64,000 nt of DNA. Source: Tardiphaga sp. (GTDB taxonomy: Bacteria > Pseudomonadota > Alphaproteobacteria > Rhizobiales > Xanthobacteraceae). The DNA is taken from positions 171,959-235,958 of the forward strand of contig JASBVG010000044.1 in the NCBI GenBank assembly GCA_030147505.1, in the 5' to 3' direction. Position numbers and translations under genes: made by a program. Under the pieces are notes generated by a model, which worked only from the letters and a program-made list of their open reading frames with translations, ran no database searches and was not told where the DNA came from. Shown here in pieces: positions 1 to 7,789 of the stretch. Numbering within the stretch: position 1 is the first letter of the stretch; every line of letters starts with the position of its first letter.

Positions 1-72
1 GAGATTGACCGTCTTCGCCTTCAGGCCATCGACGCTCGCCGTGGCAGCATCGAGATCGTATGTCTCACTCAT
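1..72 (-). CDS. Phage tail tape-measure protein, N-terminal fragment (GTA-like)
   Basis: Only the first 24 codons lie in the window; the gene continues past the left edge. It reads MSETYDLDAATASVDGLKAK and then runs on without a stop. The start ATG overlaps the stop of the upstream tail chaperone gene (ATGAGTGA). In RcGTA-type clusters the next gene after the rcc01693-family chaperone encodes the tape-measure protein, so position is the main argument. The sequence alone is too short to prove a family. Confidence 0.6.
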   Translation of the reverse strand, partial: MSETYDLDAATASVDGLKAKTVNL

Positions 73-268
73 GATCCACCTCGCGATCCGGAAACTGCCG
101 CATCAATTCATCAAGCCGCGCGCGGCCGATCGCTGCCGGCACCGCCCCACGCAGCGCCGTCATCGCCGCCGCCAGTTCGCGCGGCGTCATCCGCCAGAAC
201 GCATCCGGCGACAGGCGCAGCACGCCGAAGCCGATCTGCATCGCCGCCTGCCATGGAAACGGCGTCAT
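65..268 (-). CDS. GTA tail assembly chaperone, rcc01693 family
   Basis: A 67-residue protein beginning MTPFPWQAAMQIGFGVLRL, with the family hallmark LSPDAFWRMTPRELAAAM. It is the short C-terminal partner of a tail chaperone pair in GTA and siphophage clusters and should bind the tape-measure protein during tail assembly. Its ATG overlaps the TAA of the gp10-like gene (TAATG) and its TGA overlaps the tape-measure start, so translation is tightly coupled on both sides. Confidence 0.85.
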   Translation of the reverse strand: MTPFPWQAAMQIGFGVLRLSPDAFWRMTPRELAAAMTALRGAVPAAIGRARLDELMRQFPDREVDHE

Positions 269-582
269 TACGCATTCTCGCCGAAGGTCGCTGCGATCAG
301 CTCCGCGGCGATGGCGACGAAGCCGGCCGCACCTCCGCTCGCGGTCATCGCTGCCACCTCATCGTCGCTCACCGCCTCGCCCGCGCCGCGCAGCCCCGCG
401 CCGATGATGCGCACGAGATCGCGTGCCGATAGCCGCCCCGAACCGAAGCGCTCGGCGAGCGCGACGAGATCGCCGGCGCCGAACGCGGCTTCCAGCTCCG
501 CCAATGCGCCGAGCGTCAGCACCAGCGTGCGGCTGCGCCCGCCGAGCTCCGCGGCAATCTCTCCACGCTGCCTGTTCGCCAT
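268..582 (-). CDS. GTA gp10-like tail chaperone / tail tube protein
   Basis: A 104-residue acidic protein, MANRQRGEIAAELGGRSRTL, followed by LGALAELEAAFG and SARDLVRIIGAGLRGAG, the pattern of the GTA gp10 family. I place the start at the ATG at 582, because GAGG lies 8 bases upstream. An in-frame GTG at 591 would add three residues. It lies in the tail gene block between the major tail protein and the rcc01693-like protein, all in one minus-strand operon. Confidence 0.85.
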   Translation of the reverse strand: MANRQRGEIAAELGGRSRTLVLTLGALAELEAAFGAGDLVALAERFGSGRLSARDLVRIIGAGLRGAGEAVSDDEVAAMTASGGAAGFVAIAAELIAATFGENA

Positions 583-592
583 GGCGCTCACC

Positions 593-1000
593 TCACGCCG
601 CCGCGAAGGTCAGCGGCCCCGCCGATTCCAGCGCGATGTCGAACGTCACCTCGCCATTGTGCTCGCCGGCGAATTCCAGGCTGGCGATCTGGAACAGGCC
701 GGTAATCACGCCGAAGTCCGGCACCGCGATCTGGCAATGATTAATCGTGCCGTCGAAGAACTGCTGCCGCACCAGCGCATCGGAGGCGCCGTCCCTGAAC
801 AGCCCGCGGCCCGACAGCGACGCGCGCCGCACGCCGGCACCCGCGAGCAGCTCGCGCCAGCGATCGACCGACTCCGCATGGGTGATGTCCACCAGCTCCG
901 CATTGAAGGCGATGCGCCGGCTGCGCAGCCCCGCCACCGTCACGTAAGCCGTGCCGTCATGGATCTTCAGCAGCAGATCCTTGCCCTTCTGTGCGGCCAT
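593..1000 (-). CDS. Phage major tail protein, TP901-1/GTA gp9 family
   Basis: A 135-residue tail tube subunit starting MAAQKGKDLLLKI. It has the family features TYVTVAGLRSRRIAFN-like N-terminal strand, ITHAESVDRWRELLAGAGVR and a C-terminal EVTFDIALESAGPLTF. The open frame extends upstream, but the ATG at 1000 has GGGAG just before it and sits one base from the stop of the upstream gene. It forms the stacked hexamer rings of the tail tube. Confidence 0.9.
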   Translation of the reverse strand: MAAQKGKDLLLKIHDGTAYVTVAGLRSRRIAFNAELVDITHAESVDRWRELLAGAGVRRASLSGRGLFRDGASDALVRQQFFDGTINHCQIAVPDFGVITGLFQIASLEFAGEHNGEVTFDIALESAGPLTFAAA

Positions 1001-1001
1001 C

Positions 1002-1421
1002 TCATGCTCCCTGCAGCAAAGGTTCGGTGACGGCGCGAAAGCGCACCACCGCGTGATAGGTGCGCCCGTCGCTCTCGCGCCGGATGTCGGCCACGGCGAA
1101 ACGCAGATTGACCAGCCGATGGCCCGCCGGCGCCAGCGGCGCATCGTCGAGCGCACTCAGCAGCGCGCCGGCGATCACATGCGCCTCCCGGTGCCCGCCC
1201 TGCCGCGACCAGGCATGCAGCACCAGCTGATGCTCCTGCACATCGCCGTCACCCGCCGAGATGTCGGTGATGACGGCATCGCCCAGCGTCACATAGGGAA
1301 AGGCGACATCGCGCGGCACCTCGTCATGCACGCGCGCGCCGCCGAGCACGGCGATCAGCGCCGTATCCGCCTTCAGCGCCGCATGAACGGCCGCGCGCAA
1401 TGCGACATTGGCAGCAGGCAT
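1002..1421 (-). CDS. Tail completion/terminator protein, DUF3168 (GTA gp8-like)
   Basis: A 139-residue protein with the DUF3168 pattern: LRAAVHAALKADTALIAVLG near the start, VPRDVAFPYVTLGD in the middle, and HQLVLHAWSRQGGHREAHVIAG followed by AVVRFRAVTEP at the end. Members cap or terminate the tail tube near the connector. It sits between the head-tail adaptor and the major tail protein, as in RcGTA. Confidence 0.88.
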   Translation of the reverse strand: MPAANVALRAAVHAALKADTALIAVLGGARVHDEVPRDVAFPYVTLGDAVITDISAGDGDVQEHQLVLHAWSRQGGHREAHVIAGALLSALDDAPLAPAGHRLVNLRFAVADIRRESDGRTYHAVVRFRAVTEPLLQGA

Positions 1422-1431
1422 CGGACTCTCC

Positions 1432-1752
1432 TCAGGTCACGCGATGGTCGACATGGATTTCCGTGAAGCGACGATCCGCGCTGTCGGTCAGCGCCGTGAT
1501 GCGATAGATCCTGTTGCCATCCACCAGCCGGTGCCGCAGCGTCAGCCCGTGCTCGCTACGCAGCACGATGCGCAGCCGCACCGCGGCGCCGTCGCCATCG
1601 GCTTCAAAGCCATGCTGCACGCGGTCCGGCATCACAGCCGCCCAGACGGCCGCGACCGGCACATGGCCGCGCACCACGCCGCCCTGCCCGTCATCGCTCT
1701 CGACCGGCGCCTCGATCACGAGGCGCGTCTTCATGCGGCCGGGATTTTTCAT
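1432..1752 (-). CDS. Phage head-tail adaptor (GTA gp7-like, head closure)
   Basis: A 106-residue protein. The features LVIEAPVESDDGQGG, VWAAVMP and HRLVDGNRIYRITALTDSADRR, ending in HVDHRV, match the small head-closure/adaptor family (SPP1 gp16-like). Its ATG overlaps the stop of the connector gene by 4 bases. It would close the capsid portal after DNA packaging and join head to tail. Confidence 0.88.
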   Translation of the reverse strand: MKNPGRMKTRLVIEAPVESDDGQGGVVRGHVPVAAVWAAVMPDRVQHGFEADGDGAAVRLRIVLRSEHGLTLRHRLVDGNRIYRITALTDSADRRFTEIHVDHRVT

Positions 1753-2309
1753 AGCGCCAGCATCCGGTACGGCGCCAGCAACGCGCCCACACCCGCCGGC
1801 ACCACCGCGCCATCTGCCGTCGCCACGCGGTTGTCATACCAATGCGCCAGCAGCAGCCGCACGGCGTGGCGCAGATCCGCCGGAACCTCGCCGGCATCAG
1901 TGCCGTAACCGCACAGCACGTCGAGCACGATCCCCACCTGCGCGCGCCCCGGCGCCGGCAGTGCGAAACACGGCGCCGCGATCGCATTCGCCGCCGCATC
2001 GACGACGAAGCTCTCGGGATCGATCTCGCGCGCCTCGCCATCGGCATCGAACACGCGCGCTGCGACCAGTTCCCGCAACGGCCCGATCCGCGGCGCGAAG
2101 CGGCCACCCTTCGGCCAGGCATCCAGCGTGAAGCGCCAGGTCTGCGCCAGCAGCGCGCGCCGCGTCATCGCCTCGACATGCACACGCGCCGCGGCGATCA
2201 GCGCGATGATGACAGCGTCGTCATCGCCACGGTCGACACGCAAAAACGCTTTTGCCTCGATCAGCGTCAGCGGCTCGATCACTGGCGGTGTCAGCAGGAT
2301 CGCGGACAT
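1749..2309 (-). CDS. Head-tail connector protein (GTA gp6-like)
   Basis: A 186-residue protein starting MSAILLTPPVIEPLTLIEAK, with AFLRVDRGDDDAVIIALIAAAR and HVEAMTRRALLAQTW, the typical helical gp6/YqbG connector signature. The open frame extends 18 codons upstream, but those residues are not family-like. The ATG at 2309 gives the canonical N terminus. It is the first tail-side gene after a 3.6 kb non-structural island that separates it from the capsid gene. Confidence 0.88.
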   Translation of the reverse strand: MSAILLTPPVIEPLTLIEAKAFLRVDRGDDDAVIIALIAAARVHVEAMTRRALLAQTWRFTLDAWPKGGRFAPRIGPLRELVAARVFDADGEAREIDPESFVVDAAANAIAAPCFALPAPGRAQVGIVLDVLCGYGTDAGEVPADLRHAVRLLLAHWYDNRVATADGAVVPAGVGALLAPYRMLAL

Positions 2310-2383
2310 GAAACTCTCGCAACATATGTGATGGGACAAATCGGTGCATTGACATGGCGGCATTGCAGCGGTGACATCCCGCC

Positions 2384-3163
2384 ATGATTCAGACAGGTCG
2401 CGCGCTCGCGGTGGCGGCGCTCACTTCATTGCTGGTCGCTTCGGTGTCCGGCACGCCCGCGCGGGCGCTGGTCGGCGGCGCCAGGGTCGACGATGCGCTC
2501 GGCCGCAGCGTGCTCACCATTGTCGGCTCGCGCGGCAATTTCTGTTCGGGCACGCTGATCGCGCCAACCCTCGTGCTCTCCGCCGCGCATTGCGTGTCGC
2601 CGGGCGCGAGCTACAAGATCGTGCAATATGACGCCGACCGGCAGCCGCAGCTGCTCGCGGTGAAGCGCGTCGCCGATCACCCGCAATTCAACGCCCAAGG
2701 CATCAAGGCGCACCGCGCCAGCGCCGACATCGCGCTGCTGCAGCTCAGCGATCCCCTGCCCGGCAAGACCGCGGTGCCGCTCGGCATTCCGCTTGAGCCG
2801 TTCGAGGCCGGCCAGAGCTACACCATCGCCGGCATCGGCGTCGCCGCGCGCGGCGACGGCAAGAGCGGCGGCACGGTGCGCGCGGCGCAGCTGGTCTCCA
2901 CCAGCCATCCCGGCAAATTGCAGATCCGCCTGCTCGATCCCGCCACCAATAACGAGCGCGCCGGCCTCGGCGCCTGCACCGGCGACAGCGGCGGCCCCGT
3001 GCTGCAGCAGCAGAACGGCCGCAATGTCGTCATCGGCGTGATCTCCTGGTCCACCGGCGCGAAGAGCAGCGCGGGCTGCGGCGGCCTCACCGGCGTGACG
3101 CCGCTGACGCTCTATCGCGACTGGATTCTGCAGACCGCGAGGGCCTGGGGCGTGGCGCTCTGA
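2384..3163 (+). CDS. Secreted trypsin-like serine protease (S1 family)
   Basis: A 259-residue protein with a signal peptide (residues 1-28, ending TPARA) and a chymotrypsin fold. The catalytic triad is complete: His69 in LSAAHC, Asp115 in SADIALLQL and Ser202 in GDSGGP. Cysteines 54/70 and those near Ser202 fit the usual disulfides. It is probably exported to the periplasm or outside. It is encoded on the strand opposite the GTA operon, divergent from the connector gene with 74 bases between. Substrate is unknown. It may be cargo DNA inserted in the cluster and not a structural gene. Confidence 0.9.
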   Translation: MIQTGRALAVAALTSLLVASVSGTPARALVGGARVDDALGRSVLTIVGSRGNFCSGTLIAPTLVLSAAHCVSPGASYKIVQYDADRQPQLLAVKRVADHPQFNAQGIKAHRASADIALLQLSDPLPGKTAVPLGIPLEPFEAGQSYTIAGIGVAARGDGKSGGTVRAAQLVSTSHPGKLQIRLLDPATNNERAGLGACTGDSGGPVLQQQNGRNVVIGVISWSTGAKSSAGCGGLTGVTPLTLYRDWILQTARAWGVAL

Positions 3164-3182
3164 GCATTGCCACACGGTCTGT

Positions 3183-3286
3183 TGTCGTCGCCCGGCTTGA
3201 CCGGGCGATCCAGTAAACGGCGGTGCCTCGGCTTCATCTGTGATCGGCTGTGTCTACTGGGTTACCCGCTTTCGCGGGTAACGACA
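3183..3286. repeat. Dispersed palindromic element, type A (copy 1)
   Basis: About 104 bases whose ends pair as an imperfect long hairpin. The left arm carries GCCCGGCTTGACCGGGC followed by GATCCAGTA. The right arm carries TACTGGGTTACCCGC, TTTC and GCGGGTAACGACA. A second copy lies at 61134-61235 with the same arms, so this is a dispersed repeat and not a gene-specific terminator. It sits right after the trypsin gene. Confidence 0.8.
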
Positions 3287-3354
3287 GCAAGGGTGAGCAT
3301 CCCTCCCCCGCCGTTAACCTTCGTAAACACGTTCTCCGCTATCCTTGGCGAATC

Positions 3355-3681
3355 ATGCGGAGCTTCCTGCCATCCCTGCTGTTCGCCGTCTGCGCCCTTG
3401 GCGCGGCGACGGCTGACGCCGCCGATCTCGCCGGCCACAGCCGCCTCGGCGCGGTCTTCGCCGAGCCGGTGCCGAAGACGCGCCGCGTCGTGGTGGTGGA
3501 AAAGGAGAAGCCGGTCGAGGAACCGATCGTCACCTATGCCCCCGAGGTCGACATCCCCTCCATCGTTCACGGCTATTACGGCAAGCCGAATTCGTATTAT
3601 TATCGCTCCTATTACGGCACGAAGCCGGAGACGATCTTCAGCCGCGCGCCCTATGGCTGCGGCTGGTATGGCTATTGTTGA
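3355..3681 (+). CDS. Small secreted protein, YYY-rich, paralog of 5554-5871
   Basis: A 108-residue protein starting MRSFLPSLLFAVCALGAA with a signal peptide cleaved near TADAADLAG. The mature part has ADLAGHSRLG, EPVPKTRRVVVVEKEKP, TYAPEVDIPSIVHGYYG, SYYYRSYYG and a C terminus FSRAPYGCGWYGYC. The same pattern recurs in the gene at 5554-5871. Frame extension upstream of 3355 lies in repeat DNA and lacks a signal peptide, so the ATG at 3355 is preferred. Function is unknown; it is an exported protein with two conserved C-terminal cysteines. Confidence 0.72.
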   Translation: MRSFLPSLLFAVCALGAATADAADLAGHSRLGAVFAEPVPKTRRVVVVEKEKPVEEPIVTYAPEVDIPSIVHGYYGKPNSYYYRSYYGTKPETIFSRAPYGCGWYGYC

Positions 3682-3812
3682 ACGGGCGTACCAAACGGCT
3701 CAGCCGCGCGTGAGACACACGGCTTGTCTGCGGCTCGCCGCTTTGTGAACAGGCCAGGCCGAAACATATCACCATATGAGGAAGTAGCTTTCACCGCCGG
3801 GAGGAAAGCCAC

Positions 3813-4022
3813 TTGGGCAAGCAGGAAAAGACCGAAGCCGAACTCGAGGAGATGATCGCCCAGCGCATCGTCGTCGGCGGTGTCTATGTCTCGGTGCGCC
3901 CCGATCCCGTGCTGGGCTGGCGCGCAATGGTCATCACCGCGCCGAAACACGCGACCTATGCGCAGCAGATGGCGGATGATGTGGCGGTGGAGTTGCGGAA
4001 GAGGTTTGTGTTGAAGGAATGA
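3813..4022 (+). CDS. Small conserved-looking protein with TTG start
   Basis: A 69-residue protein, MGKQEKTEAELEEMIAQRI, followed by GGVYVSVRPDPVLGWRAMV and HATYAQQMADDVAVELRKRF. The TTG start is supported by a very strong ribosome binding site, GGGAGGAAAG, at 3799-3808. There is no signal peptide or membrane segment. It converges on the DUF2019 gene. Function is unknown. Confidence 0.65.
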   Translation: MGKQEKTEAELEEMIAQRIVVGGVYVSVRPDPVLGWRAMVITAPKHATYAQQMADDVAVELRKRFVLKE

Positions 4023-4053
4023 GTGACTACAGCCCGCCCGGACACGGGGGATT

Positions 4054-4425
4054 TTACGTCGGCCTGAACACACCGCGATCGAGATTCCATAGGCACATCC
4101 CTGCATCAGCGGAATAGGGAAGTCGATCTGAAGCCGCCAGGATTTCCAGTTGTGTTCTCGCCTCTAATGGTGCAACTGCCAATGTCAGCATAGCTGCTTG
4201 AACACGCACATGCAGATTTGGATGGTCAAACAACCTCAAAAGCTCCCGCCGCTGGTCGCCTTCCCGGCTCTTCAGCTCGGCTTCCACGTCTGTCATCTGC
4301 TTGTAAAGACGATTGTACTTCGACATTTGCCCGCGTAGCTCAGCTTCATCTTGAGCAATTGTAACCTCGGCAAATTTATCGACAAGTTCCGACGTCGTCA
4401 TTTGATTGACAGCTTTCAGCCTCAT
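4054..4425 (-). CDS. DUF2019 protein, probable immunity partner of the upstream nuclease-like protein
   Basis: A 123-residue helical protein. MSKYNRLYKQMTDVEAELKSR, RRELLRLFDHPNLHVRVQAA and LPYSADAGMCLWNLDRGVF are the DUF2019 signature (HEAT-like). Its ATG overlaps the stop of the nuclease-like gene by 4 bases (ATGA), so the two are translated together. Small proteins placed directly after a toxin gene and coupled to it are usually antidotes. The immunity role is inference from this arrangement; DUF2019 has no established function known to me. Confidence 0.75.
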   Translation of the reverse strand: MRLKAVNQMTTSELVDKFAEVTIAQDEAELRGQMSKYNRLYKQMTDVEAELKSREGDQRRELLRLFDHPNLHVRVQAAMLTLAVAPLEARTQLEILAASDRLPYSADAGMCLWNLDRGVFRPT

Positions 4426-5273
4426 CGCTTCAGCACCTTATGTAGTTCCAACGCGTGGAGCCCCACTGCTCTACGTTCCGCGATGCCTTTGTCACTTAAA
4501 TACTGCCTCGGGGAAAGGCCACCGAACTGCGGATTGGGTTTCTGAAACCATCCCGTGATCTGATAGTGCTTCAAGCGAGGAATACTTACAATATTGGACT
4601 TGTCGTTGATCTGGCTTCGCGTCAGCCCCCATCTCTGTGCCGCTGTCTGCTCGATGATATGGTGATCATCGTATCCAGGCCTCCCCTGACCTACGCCGGC
4701 CTGTAGTTCTTCAAGAGTTCGCGGCGGATCACGATAGCTCTCAATCGACGAGTTGTAGTACCCTAGCCACTCGGTTCCGTTCAGCGCACCGATAAATATA
4801 GCCACGGGAATCGCGGCACCCGCCTTCGATGCGGCGCCGATCCACTGGGCTGCGCGGCGCGCAAATGCCGTTCGGTCGGAGCTTTTCGGCGGCTTGATCT
4901 CCGGAATTTCTGGTGGATCCTCGAGCGGAGGATGGCCATTGAACGGCCAGCTCGACGATGCGCTAGCTGCGATGAAGAAATCATCCAGCTCGTTATTACC
5001 AACGCCACCGGCGCCTTCCCCCTCAGTCACGTCACCCCAAGGAGCATGGATGTAGACTCGGGGCCGACCGCTATCTGACTGCGTTTCTCCGTCCTGCGCA
5101 CCAAACGTAAACTGCCCGCCATCCGGGTCACCCGCTTCGATGCGCGGCTGCCCGTCCCACTTTCTCTCGGGCACGAGATAACGCCCGATATCTGATCTTA
5201 GATATCGCCCAGCGTCCGGACGCATGAACCGACGTTGCTGTTGCTGCAACCAGGCATTCATGCGCGCACCCAT
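4422..5273 (-). CDS. Putative HNH-like nuclease toxin with N-terminal octapeptide repeats
   Basis: A 283-residue protein in two parts. Residues about 14-37 hold three octapeptide repeats (RRFMRPDA, GRYLRSDI, GRYLVPER), followed by RIEAGDPDGGQFTFG. Near the C terminus GYDDHHIIEQTAAQRWGL, then NDKSNIVSIPRLKHYQITGW, resembles the HHI...N...V.IPR..H pattern of polymorphic-toxin HNH nucleases. A middle hydrophobic stretch (AGAAIPVAIFIGAL) may be a membrane segment. The same repeat module begins the protein at 7790-8749. It is coupled to a DUF2019 gene. No signal peptide is seen. Nuclease activity is inferred from motif pattern only. Confidence 0.7.
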   Translation of the reverse strand: MGARMNAWLQQQQRRFMRPDAGRYLRSDIGRYLVPERKWDGQPRIEAGDPDGGQFTFGAQDGETQSDSGRPRVYIHAPWGDVTEGEGAGGVGNNELDDFFIAASASSSWPFNGHPPLEDPPEIPEIKPPKSSDRTAFARRAAQWIGAASKAGAAIPVAIFIGALNGTEWLGYYNSSIESYRDPPRTLEELQAGVGQGRPGYDDHHIIEQTAAQRWGLTRSQINDKSNIVSIPRLKHYQITGWFQKPNPQFGGLSPRQYLSDKGIAERRAVGLHALELHKVLKR

Positions 5274-5553
5274 GCGAGTGAGTAATGGAAAGTGAAGGAA
5301 TTCTCGTCACCGCCGGGCTTCACCCGGCCAACCTTTGACGACCAGGCAACATGGTCATGCAGGTCGCGCCTACGCTGGGCGTCGAAGCTTTAATCGCGCT
5401 ACGGGATACGGGTTCTTTGGGTCACTTGGTTGGGACACGAGCGCGCTGGACAGATCAGCCTCACACAAGCTCTTTCTGACAATGATACAATCCATATGCC
5501 TCGTTATCGCGCTCGCGCGGGAAACTGCCTGTCAGCCAGAAGGAACGATCGTG

Positions 5554-5871
5554 ATGCTGCGCCCACCGGTCCTGGCTTGCATCGCCGCTACCTTGACGCT
5601 ACCGGCGGCAGCCGCCGATCTCTCGGGCTATCCACGCTATGGCAAAGTAAATGAGCCGGTGCCGGTCGTTGGCCGCGGGCGTTACCTTGAAGTGCAATCC
5701 CCACCGTGGGACAAGATCACCACCTACGCGCCCCAGGGCGGTGTGCCGATCCAGGTCCACCGTTATTTCGGCCCGCCACAGGTTTCCTACTACTACAGCC
5801 ACTATGGTGCGCCGCAGGAACTGCTCATCGGCCGTCCGCAATTCGGCTGCAACTATTTCACCTATTGCTGA
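5554..5871 (+). CDS. Small secreted protein, paralog of 3355-3681
   Basis: A 105-residue protein starting MLRPPVLACIAATLTLPAA, with signal peptide cleavage near AAADLSG. It shares with the gene at 3355-3681 the order ADL.G..R.G, EPVP, TYAP, P..VH.Y.G, SYYYSHYG and a C terminus FGCNYFTYC. AAGGA lies about 9 bases before the ATG at 5554, which settles the start against the longer open frame. The two paralogs bracket the TTG-start gene and the DUF2019/nuclease pair. Function is unknown. Confidence 0.72.
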   Translation: MLRPPVLACIAATLTLPAAAADLSGYPRYGKVNEPVPVVGRGRYLEVQSPPWDKITTYAPQGGVPIQVHRYFGPPQVSYYYSHYGAPQELLIGRPQFGCNYFTYC

Positions 5872-5877
5872 GTGACC

Positions 5878-5906
5878 GGTGCGGGCGACAACATGTCGCC
5901 CGCACC
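5878..5906. terminator. Hairpin terminator candidate between convergent genes
   Basis: A perfect 13-base stem (GGTGCGGGCGACA, loop ACA, TGTCGCCCGCACC) lies between the stop of the secreted protein gene (5871, plus) and the stop of the capsid gene (5920, minus). There is no long T tract, but the position and stability suit a bidirectional terminator or transcript-end stabiliser. Confidence 0.6.
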
Positions 5907-5919
5907 AGCCGTCCAACCC

Positions 5920-7173
5920 TCAGCTCGCTGCCATCTTCAGCAGCTTGATCGCGTCGAAATCCTGCACACCGCCCCCGACGCGCTTTGTCGTGTAGAACAG
6001 CACGTAAGGCTTGGCGCTGTAGGGATCCCGCAGCACCCTCACACCGACGCGATCGACGATCAGATAGCCGCGCTGGAAATCACCGAACGCCACCGCGAGC
6101 GAATTTGCCGCGACGTCCGGCATGTCCTCGGCCTCCACCACCGGGAATGTCATCAGCGTGGCGCGACCGCCGCTCTGCGCGGGCGGCTGCCACAGATAGG
6201 CGCCGGTCGTGTCCTTGAACTTGCGGATCGTCGCCTGGGTCTTCCGGTTCATCACGAACGAGCCATTCTGGCGATAGCCGGCCTTGAGCGCATAGATCAG
6301 ATCGACCAGCGTGTCGGAGGGGTTCGACGCCGCAAAGGCCCCCGCGACGCCCGAAGCGAGATAGCCGAGATTGCCCCAGCTCCAGGAGGCATTCGACACC
6401 GTCGTGTAGCTGAGAAAGCCCTTCGGCTTGTTGACGCCATCGCCGCTAACGAAAGCCGCTCCCTCCTGCATGGCGAAGACGAGTTCGACCTCGGAGGCGA
6501 TCCAGTCATCGAGATTGACGGCGCTGTCGTCGAGCAGTGTCGCCGTCGCGGCCGGCATGGCATAGAGCTCCATCGCCGGAAACGACAGCGCGTCGAGGTT
6601 CGGCGATGTGGTCTGCGGCCGCGCATCGGTCTCTCCGATCCAACCCGCGGCCGGGCCTGCGGTCATGAAGGGCTTCTTGTAGACGCTGCTGGAAATCTCG
6701 CGGACCGAGGCAATGCTGCGGATCGGCGAGATCGCCATCAGCCGCGCCCCGATGGTGCGTTCGAGTTCGGGCGGCACCAGATGCCCGCCATCAGGATTGC
6801 TCCCCACCGACATTGCCTTGGTCTCGAGCGCACGTAGCGCTTCGATATCGCCGGCGCGCACATAGGCATCGAACGCACTTTTGTGCTCGCGGGCGCCGGC
6901 GTCGCGCGAGGCACGGGACCCACCGATGCTCGGCCGCGATGCGCGCAGCACGATGTCATCCAGTCGGCGTTGCTGCGCATCCAGCGCGGCATTGATGCGA
7001 TCGACCTTTTGCTCCAGCAGCACGTCGCCGCGCTTGTGCTCGATGCGCGCGAGGCGTTCGTCATTGGCGGCCTTGAAGTCCTCGAAGGTCTGGCGCAGCT
7101 CGTCAAAGTTCTCGCGCGGCGCGGCGAAGCCGGCCTTGTGTTCGGGGGCAGCGTCGGTGAGTTCGAAATTCAT
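5920..7173 (-). CDS. HK97-family phage major capsid protein (GTA gp5-like)
   Basis: A 417-residue capsid subunit. Residues about 20-77 form the charged coiled-coil delta (scaffold) region (ENFDELRQTFEDFKAANDER). This is followed by the mature HK97 fold: GGHLVPPELERTIGARLMAI, GPAAGWIGETDARPQT, ASEVELVFAMQEGAAFVSGDG, NKPKGFLSY and a C-terminal FYTTKRVGGGVQDFDAIKLL. It lies two genes downstream of the prohead protease that would remove the delta region. Between protease and capsid sits a nuclease/immunity pair, which is unusual. Confidence 0.95.
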   Translation of the reverse strand: MNFELTDAAPEHKAGFAAPRENFDELRQTFEDFKAANDERLARIEHKRGDVLLEQKVDRINAALDAQQRRLDDIVLRASRPSIGGSRASRDAGAREHKSAFDAYVRAGDIEALRALETKAMSVGSNPDGGHLVPPELERTIGARLMAISPIRSIASVREISSSVYKKPFMTAGPAAGWIGETDARPQTTSPNLDALSFPAMELYAMPAATATLLDDSAVNLDDWIASEVELVFAMQEGAAFVSGDGVNKPKGFLSYTTVSNASWSWGNLGYLASGVAGAFAASNPSDTLVDLIYALKAGYRQNGSFVMNRKTQATIRKFKDTTGAYLWQPPAQSGGRATLMTFPVVEAEDMPDVAANSLAVAFGDFQRGYLIVDRVGVRVLRDPYSAKPYVLFYTTKRVGGGVQDFDAIKLLKMAAS

Positions 7174-7322
7174 GATGCTCTCCAGGTTGATGACATATTT
7201 CGAGACTGGACATGCGAATGCCGGCCGCGATGGACCGATATCGGCGCTCTGACAAAATGGGAGGCAGCTCTACGCGCATGGATCGCGCCATGGCGCACCA
7301 CCGCACCAAGCAGTTAGTGAAG

Positions 7323-7778
7323 CTAGCGGGGGCGTTTCAGTTGCGTGAGAGCCATCAAGTTTCTGACGCGTTCCGCGGTCCGCTCTGCTTCTGCAGCCGG
7401 TATCTCGCCGAACGGGGGGCTAGGGAATCCTGACGGAAGAAAATCGCGTTTTAGATCGTCAACAATGCGGTCACGATAGACAATGACGCCCATGCCAGGC
7501 CACTGATCTTCCTTACCGACGACGTCCACTCGGATCGTGATGTACCAATCGGGAAATTGGCGTAACAGATCCTGCAGCGCGGTGAGGATGAGCGTGTCAA
7601 AAAGCTGCAGATTCTGAAATTCGAGCTGTTGGGAATAACGTCCCCAATTCTCATCCAGCAGCCAGTAGTCGCCCTTTCTGAAAGGATCTTTCAAGCCATA
7701 TAGATCAAGGACACCGGTGATGGCATCATGGAGAAGCTGCCAGTCTCGCTGCTGCTCGGCTTGGATATCCGCACTCAT
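7323..7778 (-). CDS. Hypothetical protein, probable immunity partner of the 7790-8749 nuclease-like protein
   Basis: An acidic protein of 151 residues (MSADIQAEQQRDWQLLHDAI), rich in aromatic residues (DYWLLDENWGRYSQQLEF, FPDWYITIRVDVVGKEDQW). I chose the ATG at 7778 because GAGAGG lies 7 bases upstream. An ATG at 7793 overlaps the upstream stop (ATGA) and adds five residues, so it is equally possible. No family is recognised. An acidic single-domain protein immediately after a toxin-like gene suggests an inhibitor; this is inference. Confidence 0.68.
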   Translation of the reverse strand: MSADIQAEQQRDWQLLHDAITGVLDLYGLKDPFRKGDYWLLDENWGRYSQQLEFQNLQLFDTLILTALQDLLRQFPDWYITIRVDVVGKEDQWPGMGVIVYRDRIVDDLKRDFLPSGFPSPPFGEIPAAEAERTAERVRNLMALTQLKRPR

Positions 7779-7789
7779 GATCCAACCTC

